Shown one piece after another: positions 14,490 through 20,007 of a stretch of 20,007 nucleotides of DNA (position 1 is its first letter; each line of letters starts with the position of its first letter). The stretch is from positions 1 to 20,007 of the forward strand of contig CAMAWZ010000007.1 in assembly GCA_945861995.1 (NCBI GenBank), written 5' to 3'. Under the pieces are notes generated by a model. That model ran no database searches, was not told where the DNA came from, and was given only the letters and a program-made list of their open reading frames with translations. Both the position numbers and the translations under genes were made by a program. This stretch comes from Pseudorhodobacter antarcticus (GTDB taxonomy: Bacteria; Pseudomonadota; Alphaproteobacteria; Rhodobacterales; Rhodobacteraceae).

Positions 14490-14509
14490 GCGGGGTTTTC
14501 AAACCCCGC
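14490..14509. promoter_or_regulatory. Perfect dyad upstream of the chelatase gene
   Basis: GCGGGGTT-ttca-AACCCCGC, an 8-bp perfect stem extending towards the centre, starting 22 bases before the chelatase start and 253 bases before the macA start. It may be an operator or a leader hairpin in the shared divergent region; no factor can be named. Confidence 0.35.
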
Positions 14510-14659
14510 ACCGAACGTGGCGCGATCAAGACTAATCATCTTATGCCGTGATGCGCGATTGTACCGGAAATGGCGTTGAAGACGCCCATTCGTGTTTCAG
14601 TCGTGCCAAATGAATGGGCAATTAATCCGCAGCCCCGCGCCCATCTGCAGCTCAGGGCT

Positions 14660-14678
14660 TGATTTGCATTTCAAATCA
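14660..14678. promoter_or_regulatory. Candidate operator dyad upstream of macA/macB
   Basis: TGATTTG-catt t-CAAATCA: two perfect 7-bp arms around 5 bases, 83 bases before the macA start. It lies in the part of the divergent region where a promoter for the efflux genes is expected, and its size and symmetry suit a dimeric repressor. No consensus -35/-10 pair was clear around it. Low confidence. Confidence 0.3.
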
Positions 14679-14761
14679 CCCAGTTATCGGGCAAGGATGC
14701 TGGGCGGACTTCGGCCGCGCTGGCGCTTCAGCCTTGATACGCCCAACGGAAAGCAAATCTC

Positions 14762-15931
14762 ATGCAAGCTGTGCCAAAGCTGTCTACCCCCAAACTGGCC
14801 CTAATTTTCGCCGCCCTCGCAGCCCTTGGCGGCATCGGTTGGTATATCTGGGGCAGCGGCGAGGAGATCACCTACCGCACCGCCGACGTGCAGCGCGGCC
14901 GCATTGAGGTGACGGTTTTGGCCGCAGGCGCGATTGAGGCCAAGCAGTTGGTGTCGGTTGGGGCGCGGGTATCGGGGCAGGTGGAAAAACTGGCCGTGAC
15001 CTTGGGCCAAGATGTGCAGGCGGGCGATGTCATTGCGCAGATCGATGCCCAAGAACAAGAAAACGATTTGCTGAAAGCCAAAGCGGCGCTGGCGCAGATT
15101 GCGGCGCAGATCACCGCGAAATCATCTGGCCTGCGCAAAGCCGAGGCGGCGCTGGCGCGCCAAACGCAGCTGAGCGCGTCCGAACTTGTCTCTAAAGAGG
15201 CACTGGAAAATGCAGCCGCCGAGGTGGACGTGCTCAAGGCTGATCTGGCGGCACTTGCCGCGCAAAAGGCATCTGCCGAGGTCACCGTGGCGCAAAGCCA
15301 GTTATCGCTGGAACGCGCCACCGTCACCGCGCCCATCAGCGGCACCGTGGTTGCCATTGTGGTTGAAGAAGGCCAAACCGTTTCCGCCGCGCAAAACGCG
15401 CCGACGATTGTGAAAATTGCCAATCTGGACACGATGATCGTCAAGGCCGAAATATCCGAGGCCGATGTTGTGCGGGTGCGCGCGGGTCAAGCGGCCAGCT
15501 TTACCATTCTGGGCGAGCCTGAGGCGCGCTTTGACGCGGTGGTGCGCGATATAGAGCCTGCCCCGTCTGAATTGGCCGAAGGTGACACCATTTCGGCGGA
15601 TAAAGCTATTTATTACAATGGCCTGCTAGAGGTGGCAAACCTTGACCGCACGCTGCGCATTGGGATGACGGCGCAGGTTTCTATCGTGCTAGAGGCGGTC
15701 GATGATGCCCTAAGCGTACCCGTTGGCGCCGTGAGCGATGGCCCAGATGGGCCATCTGTGCAGGTTTTGATGGGCGAGCAGCCCGAGGCGCGGGCCGTTG
15801 AAACGGGCCTGAACGACAAGGTGCAGGTGCAGATCATAAAGGGTGTGTCCGAAGGCGATCAGGTTGTGATTGGCACGGGCAGTGTTGGGGCAAGCGGAGG
15901 CCGCCGCATGGGCCCACCCGTTGGCATGTGA
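14762..15931 (+). CDS. macA: MacA-type periplasmic adaptor protein of an ABC efflux pump
   Basis: 389 residues. An N-terminal anchor helix ('LALIFAALAALGGIGWYIW', residues 12-30) leads into the membrane fusion protein layout: 'GAIEAKQLVSVGARVSGQVEKLAVTLGQDVQAGD' (lipoyl/barrel-sandwich half), an Ala/Lys/Glu-rich coiled-coil hairpin (about residues 95-180), the second lipoyl half 'ATVTAPISGTVVAIVVEEGQTV', then beta-barrel and membrane-proximal domains. It would link the inner-membrane MacB to an outer-membrane channel and export macrolides, peptides, heme precursors or lipids; the substrate is unknown. The end is Gly/Arg/Met-rich. Its TGA is one base before the MacB start, a clear operon. A purine-rich GGAAAG is upstream of the ATG. 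Confidence 0.87.
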   Translation: MQAVPKLSTPKLALIFAALAALGGIGWYIWGSGEEITYRTADVQRGRIEVTVLAAGAIEAKQLVSVGARVSGQVEKLAVTLGQDVQAGDVIAQIDAQEQENDLLKAKAALAQIAAQITAKSSGLRKAEAALARQTQLSASELVSKEALENAAAEVDVLKADLAALAAQKASAEVTVAQSQLSLERATVTAPISGTVVAIVVEEGQTVSAAQNAPTIVKIANLDTMIVKAEISEADVVRVRAGQAASFTILGEPEARFDAVVRDIEPAPSELAEGDTISADKAIYYNGLLEVANLDRTLRIGMTAQVSIVLEAVDDALSVPVGAVSDGPDGPSVQVLMGEQPEARAVETGLNDKVQVQIIKGVSEGDQVVIGTGSVGASGGRRMGPPVGM

Positions 15932-15932
15932 T

Positions 15933-17888
15933 ATGACCACCGCCCCCCTGATTTCCCCCCTTATTTCGCTGCGCGGCGTAAACCGCAGCTTTACCGCTGG
16001 GGATCAGTCCATCACAGTGCTGCGCGATGTGGATTTGGACATTGCTGCGGGCGAATTTGTGGCCATTATCGGCGCGTCTGGGTCGGGTAAATCAACGCTG
16101 ATGAATATCTTGGGCTGTCTTGATCGCCCCACGGGCGGCACTTATGCCTTTGGTGGGCAGGATGTGGCCAGTTTAGAGCCCGATGCGCAGGCACAACTGC
16201 GGCGGCAGCATTTTGGCTTTATCTTTCAGCGCTATCATCTGCTGGGCGATTTGGACGCGGTGGGCAATGTCGCCACTCCTGCGATTTATGCGGGTATGGA
16301 CGGCGGCAAACGCCGCGCGCGGGCAGCCGCGCTGCTGGGCAGTTTGGGGCTGCAAGACCGCCTAAATCATCGCCCCAATGCCCTGTCTGGCGGGCAGCAA
16401 CAGCGCGTATCGGTTGCCCGCGCGCTGATGAACGGCGGCGAGGTTATCCTTGCCGATGAACCCACAGGCGCGCTGGATACCAAAAGCGGGGCCGATCTGA
16501 TTGCGCTGCTGAAAGACCTAAACACCAAAGGCCATACGATTATCGTCGTCACCCACGACCCAGGCGTTGCCGCGCAGGCAAACCGCACCATCGAAATATC
16601 TGACGGGCGCATTGTGCGCGACAGCGGGGCAGGCCATGCCGCCCCTGCCCCGCGTATGGAAATGCAAGCCAGCACTGCCAGCACGGGCGCGATTCTAGCC
16701 CGCGTGGCCGAGGCGTTTCGCATCGCGCTGGGGGCCATGCGCGCCCATCCCCTGCGCAGTTTTCTGACCATGCTCGGCATTATCATTGGCATAGCATCTG
16801 TCGTGCTGGTGGTCGCCCTTGGGTCAGGCACGCAGGCCAAAGTGCTGCAAGATATCAGCAGTTTGGGCAGCAATACCATTACCATTCGCGCGGGCACGGG
16901 GTTTGGGTCGCGCGATGCCAGCCGCATTCGCACGCTGGTGATTGGCGATGCACTGGCCTTGTCGCAGCAGGAGTTCGCTGTCAGCGTCTCGCCCGCCGCG
17001 AACTCTAGCGCCACGGTGGTGTCGGGCAATGTCAGCGCCACGGCCCAAATCAACGGCGTCAGCGCGGGCTATTTCGCTGCCACAAATTTTGCCGTGATTG
17101 CAGGGACAGGCTTTAGTGCGGATGATGTCGAAACCCGCGCCCAAGTGGCGGTGATAGACGCCGACAGCCGCGCGCGGTTTTTTCCAGATGGGCGCGATCC
17201 TGTGGGGCAAGTGCTGATTTTGGGCCGCGTGCCGATGCGGGTGATTGGCGTGGTGCAGGCGGGCGGGGCCAGCTTTGGGCCAGACAGCCTAAAGGTTTGG
17301 GTGCCCTATACCACCGTCATGTCGCGCCTGACGGGGCAAAGCCATTTGTCCAACATCGCCGTGCAGGTGGCCGATAGCTATTCCAGCGCCGATGCCGAAG
17401 CCGCCATTGATGCGCTGATGCTGGCCCGCCACGGCACGCGCGATTTCTTTTTGTCCAACTCCGACACGATTCGCGGCACCATCACATCCACCGCCCGCGC
17501 TCTGACGGGGCTGGTTGCGATGATCGCCGTGATCTCGCTGATTGTGGGCGGGATTGGGGTGATGAACATCATGCTGGTATCAGTCACCGAACGCACCCGC
17601 GAGATTGGCCTGCGCATGGCGATTGGCGCGCGGCGGTCTGATATTGTCAGCCAGTTTTTGATTGAATCGGTGCTGCTGTCGCTGACAGGCGGGGTGCTGG
17701 GCATTGCACTGGCGCTGGGCGGCGGCACGCTGGCCATCTGGGCCTTTCCAGAAGTTCCGCTGATCTTTTCCCCCGCTTCGGTGGTGGTGGCGTTTTTGTC
17801 ATCGACGCTGATTGGAATTACCTTCGGGTTTCTGCCAGCACGGGCGGCGAGTAAGCTGGACCCTGTGGTGGCGCTGAGCAGGGATTGA
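15933..17888 (+). CDS. macB: MacB-type ABC transporter, fused ATPase and permease
   Basis: 651 residues, the normal size of MacB. The N-terminal ATPase has Walker A 'GASGSGKST' (47-55), signature 'LSGGQQQRVSVARAL' (about 151), Walker B 'VILADEPTGALD' (about 171) and the switch His in 'VVTHDPG'. After a linker the permease starts with helix 1 'FLTMLGIIIGIASVVLVVALGSG'. A large periplasmic domain follows (about residues 305-520), then three C-terminal helices with the conserved 'GGIGVMNIMLVSVTERTREIGLRMAIGARR'. MacB works as a dimer that drives periplasmic substrates into the adaptor and an outer-membrane channel. The ATG at 15933 is chosen because it lies one base after the macA stop and begins the conserved ATPase; an open extension to 15870 would overlap macA. 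Confidence 0.92.
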   Translation: MTTAPLISPLISLRGVNRSFTAGDQSITVLRDVDLDIAAGEFVAIIGASGSGKSTLMNILGCLDRPTGGTYAFGGQDVASLEPDAQAQLRRQHFGFIFQRYHLLGDLDAVGNVATPAIYAGMDGGKRRARAAALLGSLGLQDRLNHRPNALSGGQQQRVSVARALMNGGEVILADEPTGALDTKSGADLIALLKDLNTKGHTIIVVTHDPGVAAQANRTIEISDGRIVRDSGAGHAAPAPRMEMQASTASTGAILARVAEAFRIALGAMRAHPLRSFLTMLGIIIGIASVVLVVALGSGTQAKVLQDISSLGSNTITIRAGTGFGSRDASRIRTLVIGDALALSQQEFAVSVSPAANSSATVVSGNVSATAQINGVSAGYFAATNFAVIAGTGFSADDVETRAQVAVIDADSRARFFPDGRDPVGQVLILGRVPMRVIGVVQAGGASFGPDSLKVWVPYTTVMSRLTGQSHLSNIAVQVADSYSSADAEAAIDALMLARHGTRDFFLSNSDTIRGTITSTARALTGLVAMIAVISLIVGGIGVMNIMLVSVTERTREIGLRMAIGARRSDIVSQFLIESVLLSLTGGVLGIALALGGGTLAIWAFPEVPLIFSPASVVVAFLSSTLIGITFGFLPARAASKLDPVVALSRD

Positions 17889-18481
17889 GGGGGGTATCTA
17901 AGCTGTCGACACGGCCCTATAGTAGCAAGCGTTATTCATGGGCCACGCAAGTGAAAGAACGCAAAGAAAACGAAACCATCTGGGATTTGCGCCGACGCGC
18001 TCCTGCACATTTTTGGGCAAGAGCCGAAAACGCTTACACCTGCGCGAAAGTTCTTTTTGATCAAAAAGGTGAAACTCACAACTCTGCGCTTTATGAAGGC
18101 TTTATGCGTGAATCGTCAATCGCTCTGGAGCTGATATTGAATGCGCTTATTGCCGAGCAATCGAATGCAGCGCCACCCAATAGCCACGATGTTTTCGATC
18201 TATGGAATAAGGCTAATCTTCCAAAGCTTTCATCAGATGACTTAATGCGTCTGACCGAAGTCACTGAAGTTTTGTATTGGAGCGGGCGTTATGCTGCGTC
18301 CACTTCGGACGCAAATCTAAAGAAGGGCGAGGAGCGAAGCAAGAAATACCAAAGTAGTAAACCAATTGGGTCAACGGTGATTATTTCACCAACTCCTTAC
18401 GGGTGGGACGAATTTGAAAAACTATTTCGGATTGTCCTGAATCAATACTTTGAATTACACGCCGAAAATCGCCCAGACTAA
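17885..18481 (+). CDS. HEPN-like protein of unknown function, AT-richer orphan
   Basis: 198 residues if the TTG at 17885 is used (overlapping the macB stop) or 176 from a GTG at 17951; there is no early ATG and no strong ribosome site, so the start is uncertain. The core is all-helical: 'FWARAENAYTCAKVLFDQ', 'ALYEGFMRESSIALELILNALIAEQ', then 'SHDVFDLWNKANLP' and 'VLYWSGRYAAS'. This order (A-rich helix, 'A-E-LLKALI' helix, H-D-L after a Pro/Asn loop, R-Y near the end) resembles HEPN domains of small abortive-infection or nucleotide-handling proteins. The nuclease motif R-x4-6-H is not seen, so nuclease activity is doubtful. Codons are much richer in A/T than in the neighbours, which suggests recent transfer. 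No antitoxin or nucleotidyltransferase partner is adjacent. Confidence 0.6.
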   Translation: MRGVSKLSTRPYSSKRYSWATQVKERKENETIWDLRRRAPAHFWARAENAYTCAKVLFDQKGETHNSALYEGFMRESSIALELILNALIAEQSNAAPPNSHDVFDLWNKANLPKLSSDDLMRLTEVTEVLYWSGRYAASTSDANLKKGEERSKKYQSSKPIGSTVIISPTPYGWDEFEKLFRIVLNQYFELHAENRPD

Positions 18482-18516
18482 TGTCTTCTTGTGAATCTTT
18501 CTTGGCACGGAATCAA

Positions 18517-18661
18517 GGCGCGCAGCGCCGCCGGGCCGCGCCCTCCCTCCCCCCGGGAGGGCGCACTTTGCCGCCAGTGCCTAGAACTGGCGTAGGGGGG
18601 CCTGCACCATAAAGCGTGCAGAACGACTGTTTCAGCGCCCGCCCGAGGGAGTGCGCGGCCC
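18517..18661. repeat. Compact multi-hairpin element
   Basis: Four successive hairpins: GGCGC-gca-GCGCC (18517-18529), GCGCCCTCCC with GGGAGGGCGC over a 7-base loop (18538-18564), CGCCAGT-gcctaga-ACTGGCG (18572-18592), and CTGCAC with GTGCAG over an 8-base loop (18602-18621). A long-range pairing, GGGCCGCGCCCTCCC (18533-18547) with GGGAGTGCGCGGCCC (18647-18661), 14 of 15 positions, encloses the last three and competes with the second hairpin for the same left arm. It could be a structured RNA, a bidirectional terminator or a mobile palindromic repeat. Confidence 0.6.
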
Positions 18662-18667
18662 TGTGAT

Positions 18668-18703
18668 GGGATTGCTTGAAAAAAAGGGATTGCTTGAAAA
18701 AAA
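18668..18703. repeat. 18-bp tandem repeat (two exact copies)
   Basis: GGGATTGCTTGAAAAAAA occurs twice in tandem, with a third partial copy (GGGAT) after it. Each unit has a run of seven A, so it is prone to slippage. It lies in the gap before the convergent end of dnaE. Confidence 0.95.
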
Positions 18704-18743
18704 GGGATCGCCTCCGCCCCGCCCGCCCCTACGCGTGTAGGGA

Positions 18744-18765
18744 CGGATGCAATACGGATGCAATA
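18744..18765. repeat. 11-bp tandem repeat (two exact copies)
   Basis: CGGATGCAATA occurs twice head to tail, followed shortly by two copies of CAAAACATA separated by a few bases. Only a descriptive call can be made. Confidence 0.9.
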
Positions 18766-18831
18766 CGCAAAACATACACAAAACATATGCGAAAATCTGG
18801 CGCTATCGGGCCGTGGCGGGCGGGAAACTCC

Positions 18832-20007
18832 CTAAACCTCTTCTACCAACACAACCCCGCCCATCGCCTTGATCGCGCCCTTGATTTGCGGCGTAATCGG
18901 ATAGGATTTCGGAAGCTGAATATCCACCTCGCGGCCCGTATCATCCTGAACACACAGGAAAATCTTGGCCTTTGCAGGGCCTGACAGGTTGCCCAAAAGG
19001 CTGGCCAGCGATGATGCGGCCTCTGGCCGATTGATATGCACCCGCAAATCGGCAGCCTCGGCGGTATTGGCAACAGAATCAACAGGTTGCGCCGCGCGGG
19101 CCAGCAGTTTCAGCGTCTCGCCCTCCAACGTCGCCTCGACTGTTAGCACCACATTGCGCCCCACCTCCAAAATGTCGCGCGCAGCTTCCAAAGTGTCGGA
19201 AAACACGGTTACTTCGTACAAACCCGTCGGATCAGACAGGGAAATAAACGCAAACCGATTGCCCTTTGCAGATTTGCGTTCTTGCTTGGCCGAAACCGAC
19301 CCCGCCATTTTGGCAACCATCGGGCCGCGCTCGGCGAGGCGGGTAACTTCGGCTAAGGTCTTGACATCACGGCGTTTTAGGGCGGGCATATAATCATCCA
19401 GCGGGTGCCCCGACAGATAGAATCCCACCGCCAAATGCTCCTGCGACAGGCGTTCCAAGGGAAGCCAATCATCCCGAAACGGCAGGCGCGGTTCTTGAAT
19501 ATCGCTGCCACTTTCCCCAAACAGGCTAACCTGCGACGATGCCTTCGCCTCATGCACCGCCGCCGAATAGGCGGCAAGCGCGTCTAAACTATCAAACACC
19601 TTTGCGCGGTTTGCCTCCAACACGTCAAACCCACCCGCGCGGGCCAGCATTTCCAAGGGGCGCTTGCCCACGCGTTTTAGATCCACACGGCGCGAAAAAT
19701 CGAACAGGGTGGCAAAGGGCGCATCGCCGCGCGCCGCCACAATCAGGCGCATCGCCTCGACCCCCACACCTTTCAGCGCGCCAAGGGCATAGACAACCGC
19801 CCCGTCCCGCACCGAAAATGTCGCTTCGCTGCTGTTTACACAAGGCGCGCGCATGATGATGCCCAGCTTGTCGACCTCGCGTTTATAGACGGCCAGTTTA
19901 TCCGTTAAATGGATATCGCAGTTCATCACGGCGGCCATAAATTCAACGGGATAATTCGCCTTCAAATATGCCGTCTGATAGGACACCACCGCATAGGCCG
20001 CAGCGTG
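18832..20007 (-). CDS. dnaE: DNA polymerase III alpha subunit, C-terminal part (cut by window edge)
   Basis: The visible 391 residues are the C-terminal third of the replicative polymerase catalytic subunit; the N-terminal PHP and catalytic palm regions lie beyond the right edge. The frame enters as 'HAAAYAVVSYQTAYLKANYPVEFMAAVMN', a hallmark of DnaE. Next come the tandem helix-hairpin-helix region 'YALGALKGVGVEAMRLIV', the clamp-binding type motif 'QVSLFGES', the segment 'LSQEHLAVGFYLSGHPLDDY', and the OB-fold 'VAKMAGSVSAKQERKSAKGNRFAFISLSD'. The end, 'YPITPQIKGAIKAMGGVVLVEEV', is the usual C-terminus, so the 3' end appears intact. Reading is continuous from the last base of the window. Convergent with the HEPN-like gene. 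Confidence 0.97.
   Translation of the reverse strand, partial: HAAAYAVVSYQTAYLKANYPVEFMAAVMNCDIHLTDKLAVYKREVDKLGIIMRAPCVNSSEATFSVRDGAVVYALGALKGVGVEAMRLIVAARGDAPFATLFDFSRRVDLKRVGKRPLEMLARAGGFDVLEANRAKVFDSLDALAAYSAAVHEAKASSQVSLFGESGSDIQEPRLPFRDDWLPLERLSQEHLAVGFYLSGHPLDDYMPALKRRDVKTLAEVTRLAERGPMVAKMAGSVSAKQERKSAKGNRFAFISLSDPTGLYEVTVFSDTLEAARDILEVGRNVVLTVEATLEGETLKLLARAAQPVDSVANTAEAADLRVHINRPEAASSLASLLGNLSGPAKAKIFLCVQDDTGREVDIQLPKSYPITPQIKGAIKAMGGVVLVEEV

Larger units (their letters stand above)
18482..18831. other. Non-coding region of nested hairpins and short tandem repeats
   Basis: 350 bases between the HEPN-like gene and dnaE. 18517-18661 is a dense set of inverted repeats, and 18668-18765 holds two tandem repeats, both annotated separately. 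The rest (18766-18831) contains CAAAACATA twice and AT-rich sequence. No ORF here looks coding: a minus-strand frame crossing it only translates the repeats. It may hold the 3' ends of both flanking genes (they converge here). Confidence 0.6.

Noticed and set aside
18478..18786. 102-codon minus-strand frame with repeated AIPFFQ
   Set aside because: The repeated peptide is only the translation of the 18-bp DNA repeat, and the rest crosses the hairpin element.
18668..18790. CRISPR-like array
   Set aside because: The repeats are short, directly adjacent and of three unrelated kinds, without spacers or cas genes.

Overview
The window reads as chromosomal DNA of an alphaproteobacterium, most likely Rhodobacterales (Rhodobacter/Roseobacter group). 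The signs are high GC with strong G/C at third codon positions, many short overlapping gene pairs, protein families common in that order (a bacterial-SH3 exported protein, a BacNav-type channel, a 2-ketoarginine-decarboxylase-like enzyme), and a GC-hairpin/AT-box intergenic repeat that I associate with these genomes. No rRNA, tRNA, CRISPR array, integrase or transposase was seen.

Layout. 1-4100: a repeat/terminator element, an EamA/DMT exporter (+), a TerC-family membrane protein (-, sharing a GTTAAC stop with the exporter), an exported or anchored protein of unknown function (-) whose 3' end is disrupted by a 22-bp tandem duplication, and a D-2-hydroxyacid dehydrogenase-like protein (-) with two altered active-site positions. 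4250-6700: an SH3-domain secreted protein directly abutting a cation diffusion facilitator, then a small voltage-gated ion channel. 6800-13574: two tightly coupled gene pairs, each beginning with a PLP aminotransferase and joined by an ATGA overlap. The first is an AruH-like class I/II aminotransferase plus an AruI-like ThDP decarboxylase. The second is a class III aminotransferase plus a glutamine-synthetase-like gamma-glutamyl ligase. Between the pairs lies a small membrane protein that looks frameshifted at a poly-A tract. 13725-18481: a CbiX-type chelatase (-), a MacA/MacB-type efflux pair (+), and an AT-richer HEPN-like orphan gene. 18482-18831: a non-coding stretch of nested hairpins and short tandem repeats. 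18832-20007: the C-terminal third of DnaE (-), cut by the window edge.

How the genes may work together. The aminotransferase/decarboxylase pair fits the arginine transaminase route (arginine to 2-ketoarginine to 4-guanidinobutanal). The neighbouring class III aminotransferase and PuuA-like ligase fit amine or amino-acid nitrogen catabolism, so 6.8-13.6 kb may be one arginine/amine-use region. That link is inferred from families and proximity, not shown. MacA/MacB would form a pump with an outer-membrane TolC not present here.

Most notable non-gene structure: five copies (one inverted pair) of a modular element made of a conserved AT-containing box, a variable small hairpin and a strong GC hairpin, placed at gene ends; and a compact multi-hairpin region between the HEPN-like gene and dnaE. 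Two genes (2110-3018 and 10035-10658) appear to carry recent repeat-driven frameshifts.
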